A stretch of DNA of 64,000 bases from Tetrapyrgos nigripes (GCA_013368315.1 JAACJM010000191.1:1-64000); one strand, 5' to 3'. Shown: positions 35,413 to 47,371, counted from the stretch's first letter. Program-made: numbers and translations. Notes: generated by a model not told the origin, from the letters alone.

Positions 35413-37843
35413 ATGCATCTCCTTCACACAGAAACTCTGCAAATCGGAGTGTTTCATTCCAATCTTCCGAGATACGCCATCCTATCTCATACCTGGGACG
35501 AAGAGGAGATCTCGTTTTGGGACATCCAGGATCTTGACGAAGTAAAAGACCGACTTGGTTATCGCAAAATCTGGTATGCTTGTGCGCATGCTCAGAAATA
35601 CGGCTTTGAATGGATTTGGATCGACTCCTGCTGCATCGACAAGGACAGTAGCGCCGAACTCTCCGAGGCTCTGATCTCAATGTATCAATTTTTATGGGGA
35701 TTCTGATGTCTGCTACGTGTACTTGTCAGATGCTCAGATTGGGGAAGATCCCGGCAATTTCGGTCGACTTTTCGCCGCTGCAAGTGGTTTACTCGAGGTT
35801 GGACACTTCAGGAGCTGCTTGCTCCGTCCCACGTAGTCTTCCTGGATAAGAATTGGGAAGAAATAGGCACTCGATGGAGTCTGCGAGGTGTCATCTCCGC
35901 AATCACTTCGATACCAGTACAAGTTTTCTGGGATTCAGCATTCACAATTTCAGCATCGCTCAGAAAATGTCATGGGCCGCCTACAGGGAGACCACCAGGC
36001 CAGAGGACCGGGCATACTCTTTGATGGGGATTTTCGGGATAAGCATGCCTCCGCTCTATGGAGAGGGCGGGGTCAAAGCTTTCATGCGCCTTCAGCAGGA
36101 GATCATTAGATATTCTGGTGACCGCAGTATATTTGCCTGGATTTCAGATGTCGAGGCCGAGCGCACAGGACTACTTGCAAGAACCCCTTACGCGTTCAGA
36201 GCCTCTGGGAAAGTTGGTACCTCTGACCCGGATCTCATGGGCAACCATGCATTATACTCCTTCAGAAACAACTCTTTTGCAGATTCATCTTCCAATGGAA
36301 CCGGTTCCCGAGGACAATGATATATTTCTTGCATCCCTACATTGTCGATCCGAGAGCGATGGAAGTTACGTATCCCTCTACCTGCATAAGGCGAAGGGCG
36401 GTTATGTTCGGGAAATGCCCCACAAATTGGTCCTCACCCCGAAAGTACCACCCTCCGAAACTACGCGGGAGATCATCGTGCATGGGGAACTCCTGTTGAG
36501 CGATGAAAGGAAATGGGTCCCTTCTGAGATGTTCTCAGTGCTACCGGACCCCAAACTCCTTCCATCCGCTCAGAACTACTTTAGCTTACATCGGGCAAAC
36601 CGGACCAATACGATGTCCCCCTTCGTTGGAAATGCTACAGATACCGTCCTGTCTCTACGTGGAGGCCGAGACGGCACAGTAGAGTTATTTCTCAGTCGAA
36701 GGAACGATCATGATGATGGTGTCTCAATTGCGAAGTTCCAGTTACTCATATCTCCAAATCAGCCTCAGCTTCAGCTTGCGCCTGACCTACCGATCGCGAC
36801 GAGATGTCCTGGCCACTATCTGCGGATAGATTCCTGCTGCCTTATGAGAGCGGTGCTCAAATATCTTTGGCTCTCCAGGTGACAGGTGACTTGGACATTC
36901 GGTATCACAGGATGCTCGAAATCGACTACATTGCCCCAGAAAACACACACATCCTTCATTCATTTCAGGAACAATCCACATATTACAAATTTGATCTCCT
37001 CGTCGATTCTTCTCCATTCTCCCTATCTCGAGCGGTCCCCTACGATTTTGCCAGAAAACATTGGACTCGGAGAAATCGAAGTTTTTCGTATCTCTTCCAG
37101 GAGACATTATGAATCTGCCGATCAGTTTTCGTGTCCTCACTTTCAAGGGCACTTTAGATGGAGAAGAGGTCATCATACACGTCGCCGCAGGTTTCTATGA
37201 GTCCAAACCCTGGATTGACATGCTATATACGCGTTTGGATGATCAACGCGAAGGGGCCGAGGATATCTGGCAGTCCTATTTGGATTCCGGTTCAAGAGCG
37301 AATGAGAGATCTAACCCCCGGAGCCATACCTCTATCGTTCACGATGGAAAGGAAACACGGAGCCAGGTGACCGCGTTCATTGAGAAGAGATCGAAAATCG
37401 AGCTTCATGGTGGTACCCATATCCTCCGCTTCGAAAAACTTGAAAACAGAAAACCCCGGGCGCCTCACGGTAATTGGGCTCCTCCCTCTGCTTCTGCTCC
37501 TGCCGCTCCTGCTCCTGCCCCTACTCTCCCTTCCAAAGGGAACGAGGCTGGTAGCCCGTTCCTTATGCAGCAGAGATCAAACTGTCCCGCTGCTTCCAGC
37601 GAACCTCTGCCCGCTCCAAAGCCTCGTATTCCTTCACCGGATTTACCGTGGATGCGGGACTCGCCAGTAGGTGATACTCGTCCCTTGCCGACTCCCCAAT
37701 TGCATCAACATCCAACTTGTTTCCTGTTCCCCAGATGCCCGACATTGAGACGGACCTTGAGGACGACGATAATCGCTCCGAATCTCCAGAATTTTACTCC
37801 TTGCCGGCGTCACCAGTGTGATGCTTCACGCTCACTCAACTAG
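35413..37843 (+). pseudogene. HET-domain (heterokaryon incompatibility-type) gene with frameshifts
   Basis: The N-terminal HET domain is clear: MHLLHTETLQIGV, RYAILSHTWDEEEISFWDIQ, EWIWIDSCCIDKDSSAELSE and ALISMYQ. One base too many in a TTTTT run near 35690 shifts the frame; the next conserved block (SDVCYVYLSDAQIGEDPGN) is in another frame. The original frame resumes by 35773 with CKWFTRGWTLQELLAPSHVV. Further frame changes occur near 35930 (before FSIAQKMSWAAYRETTRPED, YSLMGIFGISMPPLYGEGG), near 36250 and in 36.8-37.05 kb. The long C-terminal part has SLYLHKAKGGYVREMPHKL and an Ala/Pro-rich tail. HET proteins trigger cell death on non-self fusion in ascomycetes; agaric members are largely uncharacterised. 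At least four frame changes argue for a pseudogene unless the assembly is faulty. Confidence 0.8.
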
Positions 37844-38110
37844 TGTGCGTCATGTCAATTGACTAGCAACAGCCTCCAGACTACAACTGCTGCCTTTACC
37901 GAGTTTGCCAGCTACACAGTATTATATCGTGGACTTTAGAGCCCGTAACATGCATCGTGGTGTTAGCGGCCTCTTGCAAAAGATATATTTTCTAATATCA
38001 AGTGTACACTGTACTGGCAAAGCAACAAATCATAGTCATTTACCCATTACCTTAGAAACTGTGGGGTCCTTCATCAAACGACGGTCATTGTATGTTGAAA
38101 AGACCATCTA

Positions 38111-40486
38111 CTAGATCGAAGCCTTGCCCCTAGGTTCATAGGGTAGCAGTAGCGCTAGGAAACCACATCCTATGATCATACCCCCGGAGACATACACCGG
38201 GACAGCGGTTTCAAGGTTGGCGTATAATGCAATGATTGGAGCCTGCGAAGATGATATGAGCAGATGTCCAGCAAAAAGCGAAGAGAAAGGGAGAGATGAC
38301 GGTGAAATTGTAGGATTAAAAGTAAACCAATGGACTATGAGCACATACCATAATACTAAACACCCTCGTTGCAGTAGCCGTCAAGCCATTCCCAGTTCCA
38401 CGGTATTTTGCTGGGAAGACTTCAGGTGACACGGCGTAGAGTACACCGTACATTATCTACACACAGAGGAAACTTGTCAGAACCAAAAAAAAATAATCAG
38501 AAGAAGGCAGCCGGTACTCACATTACTAAAGAACGTATACCCACAATTCCACCCCAACAAAGCATTAGAGCTTCGCGCGGTGGTAGTCGCGAAAAGAAAG
38601 GCACCTGTGAGCCCTGTCTTTCGCGAGGGTCGTTGAATAAAGAAAACCATTAAGAAAACTCAACTACTCGCCCGATGAGATGGCTAGAGTGCCTCGACGA
38701 CCGATGTAGGGAAGTTCGACTGCCCAGCCTGAAAGAAAAGCTCCAGGAATACCCACGACACTGAGGATGAATTGCTGAAAGTGAGTGAGTGAGAAGGTTA
38801 CATCAGTATGATGTTAAGACGCAGGAGAAGCAGGAAGTAAGGGCTTACATTGCGGTAGGTAATGTACAGTGATCCATCGCCGAATGCATTACCACGACTG
38901 TTGAGCCTGCGGAAGGTTTAACCTTGAGTCTTGTATTCAAGGACGAAAAGTAAGACTTACAAGAAAGGCAGGAAACTGTTGTACAAAGTTGACGCGAGAC
39001 CGATAATTCCTGAAAGAGGTCAGCAAAATCCGGTCAACCCCCGCTAGTTTCAATACCTACCCCATAAAAGTATCAACAAACTCGTTGAAAGCGCCATTTT
39101 CCTCGTTTTGAACAACGCCTTGACATTCTGAAGCCCTAAGGACGAGCTTTGACTTAACCATCTTCTTCCAGATTGTTCTTTGCCTGAAGCAATTTTGGCT
39201 AACGTGACAGCTGCTGTAGCCTTTTCGTCCTCTATCTTCGCGGCGTCCAGGAGCTGGTCTACAGTCAAGTTTGTCGAAGTTCCATTGAACTCCGCAACTT
39301 GATGAATGACTTCTACGGCTTTAGCATCTTGACCCAGCCCTACGAGATATCTCGGGCTTTCGAACAGCTTGAATACGAAGAAACGAATACCCCAGAGGAG
39401 AAGGGTAATCGCGCCGAGGATAAAGAGGAGGTAACGCCACCCCATGTTCTCTGATCTCGAGCACACGACAGCAGTATTGTCGCAGGAGAAGTTGGTTATG
39501 AGGGGCCATGCAATCTGCGGAAAAGCGTAAATGCATGTATGACAAAGAAAAGACGCAAACGTACGAGACTAACAAAGAGTTGGCCTAATGACCACCAAAC
39601 AGCCATGACGGTGAGCAGATATTGATGTGTGGAAGGTACGAAGTCTACCAGTGACAGTCTGAGTAAACTGAACAACTATTCCGACGGTCTCTACGCACCA
39701 AGGAACACGGCAGAGTCCACAGGCATGTTCCCTCCCACACCAACGCCGAGTACCGCTACCAGTGAAGCCAGGGTGATAAAGCTATTTGAACCGCCGGCAG
39801 CAAGTCCAAAAATCCCAGTGATCAGTAATGTGAGATTGAAGGACCATCTGTTAAAAATGTGAAAGAGAAGGACAGTGGAATTTTTGGGTGAGGTGACGTC
39901 AATCGCGAGAAGCAATGGAATGGGCAAACCTTCTACCCCAGATGTCGCATCCAAGAGCCCAAAATAGAGCCCCGACGAAAAGACCAATGTTGGCTGCGAG
40001 ACTAAGGAAAGGTCCGTCAAAGTTGAACTCGGCGACGACGGGTGTAAGGATAAGCCCTGTTATCAGCTGTATACCGATTGTGAGCTACCAGAAAACCATC
40101 TGACGAGTAGTTGGGCACTCACCGGCCAAACACTGTCGCTGTATGTAGATGCAGAAAAAGTCAGCCCACAAAGAGTCTGAAAATAGCCAAATTGCTCAGT
40201 GCACTCACGCAAACCATCCAAATCCCGCGCAACAGAAAAGGTAAGCCTGATATCTGCCAAATCCGATTTCTTGAATAGCCTGATTGAGGATACGAGCTTT
40301 GGCATGATAGACACGGTCCACAGCGTCATCGTCACCGTCACCAAATAAGTCGTCAAGTGGAACTTTTTGTTTTTCCTTCTTTTCACTGCCGGTGAGATCA
40401 GCAACGCTGGTAGCTTGAGAGACCGTCGTTGGAGGGAGTTCTTGTTCTTTAGGTTCGCCGGGGAATTGGATGGGATGAACGGACAT
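38111..40486 (-). CDS. MFS transporter, SV2/SVOP-like sugar-transporter type
   Basis: A 12-helix major facilitator protein in many short exons. ATG 40486 (MSVHPIQFPGEPKEQELPP) leads to an acidic loop (VPLDDLFGDGDDDAVDRV) and ARILNQAIQEIGFGRYQ, the usual opening of this fungal group. Then come FCCAGFGWFA, LGCDIWGRR (the loop 2-3 D-R-x-G-R-R equivalent), SFNLTLLITGIFGLAAGGSN, VLGVGVGGNMPVDSAVFLG, SENMGWRYLLFILGAITLLL, FESPRYLVGLGQDAKAVEV (PESPR-like motif after helix 6), YIGRRGTLA and VFPAKYRGTGNGLTATATRV (helix 10-11 motif). The end is FLALLLPYEPRGKASI at 38111. Substrate unknown. The frame appears intact. Confidence 0.88.
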
Positions 40487-41665
40487 GTTGAGATTGGGGG
40501 ATTCGGGACTGGAGGGAGTCGACTGGAAGAACCGGATGAAGGAGTTCCTTATAAATTCATGAGATAACGTAGTGGAGTTCCTCCTCCGGATAAGCGAACT
40601 GATCGGTAATCCGCTTTGTGAAAACCTGACCCGGTCTTTCTAATCAAGTATGTAGTGAGTATTAGACAGCGTAAATTGTGGAATGACAGGACAGGGGTAT
40701 AGTAATTATAAATGCGAACGTTCCTGACAGCCAGCCTGGTATGTGAACTCGTGAACTACATATCTACGTTTACAGAGGTAAGTAGGAAGTAAGAAGGGTA
40801 TAAGAAGTCATTGAATACTTATGCGCGCCTTATTGCCTCCTGTAACGACTTTGTGGCCCATCCGCGGAAGATGTACCAACCACCTACACCTGACGGATGG
40901 TTTAGGCTAACGAAGTTCCTCTTTTCTGGCTGCCATTGTACACCACTATACATCGTCTTTGTACCTCTAATATAACTATTTGCAATGATAGTATGCGTAT
41001 CATCATGATACTTGCAAGGGCTCGAAAAGGACGAGGAGAAGGATCAGCTGAGAATACACAGCCACCATGCTGCTTTCGGTCAGACCACGAAAAACAAACC
41101 ACGAACGAACTGAAGACTGGCCACTGCCCCACATCGTCACCGAGCGACTGACCCCCGTGCCAGTTGCTACTTTGCGTGAGCTGAAGCTCAAAGGAAGACC
41201 GGCACTGACTAGATACACTCCCTCAGTTAATCGGAAAATTCAACTTCGCCTCTGACTCTCGCACCTCTCCAGCCTCCAGTCACAATTTGAAACTTCACCG
41301 AAGCCTTTTTGGCACAGTTGGACAGAATAAGTATCTGATATGTATATCAGTACTTTTCAATTCGCTTCACGGTCAATCCTTGCCGCCGTACTACTAATAC
41401 TGTAACTTTGCGTGGAATCTAGACCAAGACCCTGGCTCTAGTTCGCGTTGGTCCCCATGGTAGATGTGTTTCTCTTGTACAGGCTGTCTCCAGTGGATTT
41501 ACTCGGCTCCATCTGTACGTCTGATATCCAGTAAATTTTTCTCCAACTGACAGATTGGCTCTCATGGGGATCTTCTCGCTGAAACAACGCTGCCATAGGT
41601 AATAATTTAAATAAACTCGAGGCCTATGATAAAACCCAATACCTTGTCAATTCTCATCTCACGCA
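40487..41665. repeat. Upstream block of secreted-protein copy 1
   Basis: From about 40.9 kb this region matches the sequences found upstream of copies 2-5, so the promoter was duplicated with the gene. It contains the 14-bp dyad TGAGCTGAAGCTCA at 41177-41190 and ends with CTCGAGGCCTATGATAAAAC (TATA-like) shortly before the ATG. 40487-40900 holds nothing recognisable. Confidence 0.65.
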
Positions 41666-42533
41666 ATGAGGAACCTCTTGCCTCTGGCTACACTCGCACT
41701 CACCCGCTTCGTCGCAGGCTTTCTCACAGACTATTCTGTTAAGCATCCGGTATGTCCGCCTTTTCTGGAATGCACGGTCCTACATATCCAATGGCTCGTT
41801 GTTATCTTAGGCTTCAGTCGACGGATTTGAGTACTGCGCTAACACACACTGCGATAGGGAGTTGTGGAAAACCCTTCCTGCCACCCGCGGGACCGCTGTC
41901 TATAGCTTCAGTGTTAACCAACTTGGTTACAGGTGAGGATGTCTCTTCCAGTTCAAAGAAGTCGGAGTTCCATCAGTGCTCACATTGCTTCTCATATGAC
42001 AGACGTGCAGGAGACGACTCCACCAGTGCGATCTATAAATGTGACGACAGCATCCAGCCTCTCATAGTCGTTCGTGAGGAAGGTGATTTCCCCTCTGGCG
42101 AGCACTGGAGTGTTAGCGTCTCGCAAGAATGGCCTTCTGCGCCAGCGAAACGCGACTTTTCCCAAGTCAAGCTCAATCCTTCTGGGACTATCTCGGTCTC
42201 CCTTACCGAGTGCGATTTTGGGAACAACGTTACAATAACAACCATCGACGCCAACGGTGTCACTGAAACAGTTGAAGGCGTAGATAATCTGAGTAAACCA
42301 ATGCCTGACACTTTTCCGGTCAACGCGACAGTCACCATTAGCGGCTCAAACGGGTTGAACGGTGTTGGCGAATTCATTGTCACTGGAGATAACGAGATTG
42401 TGGTAGAGTTTGGAGGTGATAACAGTGAGTTTATGCTTGACGGACGTGAACAAGACGGACCTCTGATCGCACGATTACAGGACCAACCTTGTCGACGAGC
42501 TATCATCTAGAGATTGAGTTGTGTCCTGATTAA
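41666..42533 (+). CDS. Small secreted Cys-containing protein, array copy 1
   Basis: First of five paralogues. ATG 41666 gives a signal peptide (MRNLLPLATLALTRFVAG). Exon 2 reads ASVDGFEYCANTHCDRELW, exon 3 starts RRAGDDSTSAIYKCDDSIQP and includes SVSQEWPSAPAKRDFS, NNVTITTIDANGVTETVEGV and FIVTGDNEIVVEFGGDN. A short last exon encodes RPTLSTSYHLEIELCPD. About 225 residues, no known domain; the Asn-Val-Thr sites could be glycosylated. The family has six conserved cysteines, but copy 1 has Tyr at the third (AVYSF for ALCG). Its 3' half is closest to copy 5 and its exon 2 to copies 3 and 4. All four exons join in frame. Confidence 0.8.
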
Positions 42534-42639
42534 GTAGATGAAGTAGCTGCTACGTATCCAAGCACTATACCGACTTTTTACCTCTAATTCTTATTATATA
42601 TTTGCAATGACAATGTGCATATACTTGCAAGGGCTTGAA

Positions 42640-43496
42640 CAGCAAGGAGGAGTAAAAATAAATGTGCACAGCCACCATGTTGCTTTTACGCGGTATACCA
42701 CGAAAAACGAACCGCAAACGAATTGAAGATTTTGGCAGCCCCATATCGTCGCAGCGACAACTCTCGACAGCTGTACTCGCCTCTGATTATAATGCATCCT
42801 GCATAGATCCAGTGTTCTGAAACCCAAGCACAGTTGCTCAACAGGATGTCTATCTTTTATCAAGACCCTTCCCAACCCGCTTCATGCCAGTCAGTCTTCT
42901 TCGTCTCCATGCGCGTCTGAATGGTTGGTCCCCATGCTATTTGCTACTTTGCGTGAGCTGAAGCTCAAAGAAGACCGGCTCTGACTAGACAGTGCACTCC
43001 CTCGGTTAATCGGAAGACTCGACTTCGCCTCTGATTTTCGCACCTCCCAGCCTTCACTGTTCAGTAACGATTCAAACACAACAAACTTGAAGCCCGTCTG
43101 ACCAGTTGCTGGACAGGATAAGTATCTGATATGTATATCAGTACTTTTCAACTCGCTTCACAGTCAATCCTTGCCGCCGTGTTACTATTGTAACTTTGCG
43201 TGGAATGTAGACCAAGACCCTGACTCTACGCTGCCTATGGTTCGCGTCGGTCCCCATGGCAGATGCGCTTCTCTTGTACAGGCTTCTCCGGTGGTACATC
43301 TAATATCCATCAAATTTTTCTGCAACGTCCACGGTTAATCTTCGCCAATTTGGCTTGGATTTTTATGGATTCGATAGATTGATCTGATGGGACTTTCTCG
43401 TTGAAACGTCACCATACATAGGTGACGGGGTAATAATCTAAATAAACTCGAGGCCTATAAAACCCAAGGATACCTTTTCAATTCTCATCTCACGCA
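42640..43496. repeat. Upstream block of secreted-protein copy 2
   Basis: Near-identical, in inverse orientation, to 53.8-54.7 kb upstream of copy 4. Includes the dyad TGAGCTGAAGCTCA (42953-42966), an 86-codon antisense frame also preserved in the copy 4 block, and the core promoter CTCGAGGCCTATAAAACCC near 43449-43467. Confidence 0.75.
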
Positions 43497-44371
43497 ATGA
43501 GGAACCTCTTACCTCTAGTGACACTTGCACTCACCGGTCTCGTCGCAGCCGACCTTTTTGTCACTGAATACGCAGTTGAGCTTCCGGTATGTCCGCCTTT
43601 TCTGGGATGTACGGTCCTACATATCCAATGACTCTTTAATTTTCAGAATCCTGTCGACGGGTTTGAGGCCTGCCAGAAGACACACTGCGATAGGGATTTG
43701 TGGAAAACCCTTACCACCCGCGGAACCGCTCTCTGTGGTTTCTCTACTATTGACACAGTTGGTTATCAGGTAAGGATTCCTCTTCTAGTTCAAAGAGTTC
43801 CATTAGTGCTTCACATTGCTTCTCCTACTTATGACAGACGTGCAGGAGACGATTCCACCAGTGCCATCTATAAATGTGACGACAGCATTGTACCTCTCAT
43901 ATTCACTCGCATTGTAGATGATTTCGCCTTTGCCGCGCACTGGAGTGTCAGCGTCTCGCAAGAATGGCCTTCTGCACCAGCGAAACGCGACTTTTCTCCA
44001 GTCAAGCTCAATCCTTCAACTGGGACTATCTCGGTCTCCCATACAGAGTGCCCAGATGGGAACAACGTTACAATAACAACCATCGATGCCAACGGTGTCA
44101 CTGAAACAGTTGAAGGCGTAGATAATCTGAGTAAACCAATGCCTGACGCCTTTCCGGTCAACGGGACGGTCACTATAAGCGGCGCAAACGGGAGAAACGG
44201 TGTTGGCGAATTCTTCGTTACTGGGGATAACCAGATTGTGGTGCAGTTTGGAGGTGATAACGGTGAGTGTATGCTTGACGTACGTGAACAAGACCAACCT
44301 CTGATCGTACCATTACAGGACCAACCTTGTCGACGAGCCATCATCTAGAGATTGAGTTGTGCCCTGATTAA
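43497..44371 (+). CDS. Small secreted Cys-containing protein, array copy 2 (frame anomaly)
   Basis: Signal peptide MRNLLPLVTLALTGLVAAD, then NPVDGFEACQKTHCDRDLW, TALCGFSTIDTVGY, RRAGDDSTSAIYKCDDSIVP, and the C-terminal exon RPTLSTSHHLEIELCPD; all six family cysteines are present. At the exon 2/3 joint it reads GGTTATCAG|GTAAGG where sister copies have GGTTACAG|GT, one base longer. Normal splicing of the 68-nt intron (43770-43837) would therefore shift the frame, whereas leaving the intron in keeps an open frame straight into RRAGDDS. It may be a pseudogene or may use intron retention. The 3' half is closest to copy 4. Confidence 0.7.
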
Positions 44372-44458
44372 GTGGATGTTGAAGTAGCTACTACGTATCC
44401 AATGCCCTTCGTGCCGCTTTTGCCTTGTTCAAAACTGTTTCGTCTGGAAGATAGAATA

Positions 44459-45293
44459 CTGCACCATTTCGAATAGATGGAAAGGCATTGTGACCTGTGA
44501 CATTTTTTTCCATCTGGGACCTGGAAATTTTCCAAATTTAGGTGTGACCCAAGGTCAAAAATTGGAATTTTTTTGCAAATTTTTTGGACGAATTTTTTTC
44601 ATGGATTTTTTCATAGTCACAGATTTTTTGTTGTTTAAAGGATTGTTTACACTAAGTTAATCGCAGGTGAGTGATTCGGTTGCCATTTTAACACCATTCC
44701 GACGCCTGAACACAGGCGAAAACCCAGGAATGGTCGTCTCCTGCTGTAGCTGCCCACTACAGTAGCGTATAGCAGCTCATTGGCTCGCTGGGCACCGTCG
44801 GATGCATTTCGCCCGCTCGGTCACGTTCCACCAGGTGTGGCAAGCCTAGGCGGAAGCAACGGGAAGAGGTCTCACCTCTTGCTTCCTCCACTCATTGGCT
44901 GCTGTACCTCGGTGGGTTTCTCGTCTCACTTCTTGCTTGTTTTACTCATTGGTTTGATGTACTATAGTATTACTATTCAGTTTTCGAGTACCCTCCCACC
45001 TCTCCCTCCTCTCGCAATTATGATTGTCAATGTGTAACATTTCTCAATCTATGTACTCGTTTAGCTTTACGATCTATCATATGTCTCTTCTTTACCGTAC
45101 TATAGCCATCGCCTGCACGCGCGGTGGTTGCAATCAAGTCTTTTCTTGGCCGCCGGGGTTGCTTCACTTTGGAAAATGGCCTCAGTGACCTGTGGCCAGC
45201 AAACATTTTGGGAATGAAATGAAATGAAATTAATAATTGGCTGGAAAATGGGTCTGTGACCTGTGACCATTCCATCTATTCGAAATGATACAG
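44459..45293. mobile_element. 835-bp non-autonomous inverted-repeat element with TA target duplication
   Basis: Ends are near-perfect inverted repeats: the left begins CTGCAC then CATTTCGAATAGATGGAA, the right end read in reverse is CTGTAT then CATTTCGAATAGATGGAA (24 bp, 2 mismatches). Inside these, GTGACCTGTGAC occurs near both ends. It is flanked by TA on each side (44457-44458, 45294-45295). The homologous flank of copy 4 (52851-52870) has the uninterrupted site with a single TA, so the insertion is directly demonstrated. A TA duplication points to the Tc1/mariner superfamily. No transposase is encoded. Confidence 0.88.
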
Positions 45294-45566
45294 TACGACC
45301 CAAGCAGAGAATGTCTATTTTTCTCAGATGGTCCATCTGTGGACGGCATGAATTGTCAAAAGATGGAACAACTTGGCAGACGCATCTGGCATTCCTTCGT
45401 TCTCATCCAAATATGGCTGAATAAAATGTAGTACCTTATACAAGGTTAACGTTTTACTCAAAGAGTAGTAGTAATACTACTGGTACTCAGAAAATCAATC
45501 CTCTTCATCCGCCCCCTCATCGATGACATTCATATCCAATTTCTTGTGCCCAAGCAAATCCTTCCC
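45294..45566 (-). pseudogene. Displaced copy of MRD1 3' end and its 3' flank
   Basis: On the minus strand this reads DGKDLLGHKKLDMNVIDEGA then DEED and a stop (45495-45566), the last residues of MRD1 with small changes (DLLGHKK for DLPGHKKK, VIDEG for VVDEG). The sequence beyond the stop matches the 3' flank of the real gene at 52.62-52.86 kb in inverse orientation. It is a passenger of the inverted duplication and cannot be a gene. Confidence 0.9.
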
Positions 45567-46503
45567 ATCAGGAGTGAGTGAGTGATTACGGGTAGAATAA
45601 CACTGCACAGCCACCACTCTGCTTTTACGCGATACGGTCACACCAAACTTGGACCAGACCACGAAAAACGAACCACAAACGAATTGATCATGAAGACATT
45701 GCCTGGCCACTGCCCCACATCGTCGCCGCGACAGCTCTAGACGGCTGTACTCGTCTCAAATTATAATGCATCCTGCATAGATCCGTGTATCAGAAACCCA
45801 AGTAACAGCTGATATCTATCAACTTGACCTTTCTCAACTCGCTTCATGCCACTGGTCAGCCTTCTTCGTCTCCATGCGTGGCTGAGCGGTTGGTCTCCAT
45901 GCTAGTTGCTACTTTGCGTGAGCTGAAGCTCAAAGGGAGACCGGCTCTGACTAGATGCACTCCCTCAGTTAATCGGAAGACTCGACACCGCCTCTGACTC
46001 TCGCACCTCTCCAGCCTCCGGTCAGTCGGAAATTTCACCAAAGCCTGTCTGTACAGTTTCCGGACGGGATAAGTATTTGATATGTACATCAGTACCTTTC
46101 AACCCGCTTCACGGTCAATCCTTGCCGCCGTGCAACTACTAGTACTGTAACTTTGCACGGAATGTACACCAAGACTCTGACACTCTCTGCCTATGGCTCG
46201 CGTTGGTCCTCATGGCAGATGTGCTTCTCTCGTACAAGCTGTCTCCAGTGGATTAATTCAGCTCCGTGTGTACATCCGTCATATACATATCCATTAAAAT
46301 TTTCTCAATGGTCCACAGTTGATCTTCGCGCCGGATTTGACTTGGATTTTATGGATCTGACAGATTGATGGGGAACTTCTCGCTGAAACAACGCCGACAA
46401 TGGTCATAGTCCTCCGAATCCATAGACGACGGGGTAATAATAATTTAAATAAACTCGAGGCCTATAAAACCCAAGGATATCTTGTCAATTCTCATCTCAT
46501 ACA
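45567..46503. repeat. Upstream block of secreted-protein copy 3
   Basis: Homologous to the other upstream blocks. Carries the dyad TGAGCTGAAGCTCA (45919-45932) and the core CTCGAGGCCTATAAAACCC about 45 bp before the ATG. Confidence 0.7.
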
Positions 46504-47371
46504 ATGAAGAACCTCTTACCTCTGGTTACACTCGCACTCACCGGCCTCGTAGCGGCAGATAGCTTTCAGGTAGAATATTCCGTTGAGCATCCGGTATGTC
46601 CGCCTTTTCTGGAATACAATGTCCTACATATCCAATGGCTCATTAATTTCAGGCTTCAGTCGACGGGTTTGAGTACTGCCAGAACACACACTGCGACAGG
46701 GACTTGTGGAAAACCCTTCCTGCCACCCGCGGAACCGCTCTCTGTGGTATCACTAATGTTAACCAAATTGGTTACAGGTAAGGATACGTCTTCCACTTGA
46801 AAGAATTTGATCAGTGCTCACATTGCTTCTCCTATGACAGACGCGCAGGAGATGACTCGACCAGTGTTATCTACAAATGCGACGACAGCGTCCAGCCCCT
46901 CATTTTCACTCGTGAAGGTTCTCCCGACTTGATTGGCGCAAAGTGGAGTGTCAGCGTCTCGCAAGAGTGGCCTACTGCGCCGGCCAAACGCGACTTTTCT
47001 CAAGTTCAACTCGGTACTTCTGGGACTTTCTCGGTCATCCACACAGAGTGCCCTGATGGAAACAAACTAACTTTAACCACCGTCGACGCCAACGGTGTCA
47101 CTGAAACCATTGAAGGTGTAGACGAACTGAGTAAACCAATGCCCGACGCCTTCCCGATCAATGCGACGATCATCGTCACTGGCTCAAACGGGTTCAACGC
47201 CACTGGTGAATTTACCGTCACTGGAGATAACCAGATTTTGGCACAGTTTGGAGGTGACAACGGTCAGTCATGTTTGAAGACCGTGAACAAGGCAGACATC
47301 TGATTATTTCCATCCCAGGGCCAACCTTGTCGACCAATTATAATGTGCAAGTCGAAATATGTCCGGATTAG
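46504..47371 (+). CDS. Small secreted Cys-containing protein, array copy 3
   Basis: Signal peptide MKNLLPLVTLALTGLVAADS, exon 2 ASVDGFEYCQNTHCDRDLW with TALCGITNVNQIGY, exon 3 RRAGDDSTSVIYKCDDSVQP ... FTVTGDNQILAQFGGDN, last exon PTLSTNYNVQVEICPD. All six cysteines are kept and all exons join in frame. It is the most diverged copy in its 3' half (GSPDLIGAKWSVSVSQEWPT, FSVIHTECPDGNKLTLTTVD). That suggests it is older than the copy 1/5 and 2/4 pairs. Function unknown; agaric small secreted proteins often act at the cell surface or in host or substrate interaction, but nothing here shows that. Confidence 0.82.

Noticed and set aside
42033..42506. 157-codon antisense frame in copy 1 (and the equivalents in copies 2, 4 and 5)
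   Set aside because: Exact antisense shadow of exon 3, kept open by the paralogues' shared codon pattern.
45880..45935. tRNA/SINE A-box-like TGGCTGAGCGGTTGGTC in the upstream blocks of the secreted genes
   Set aside because: No B box (GTTCRANNC) at the right distance and no cloverleaf; the block is simply part of the duplicated promoter region.
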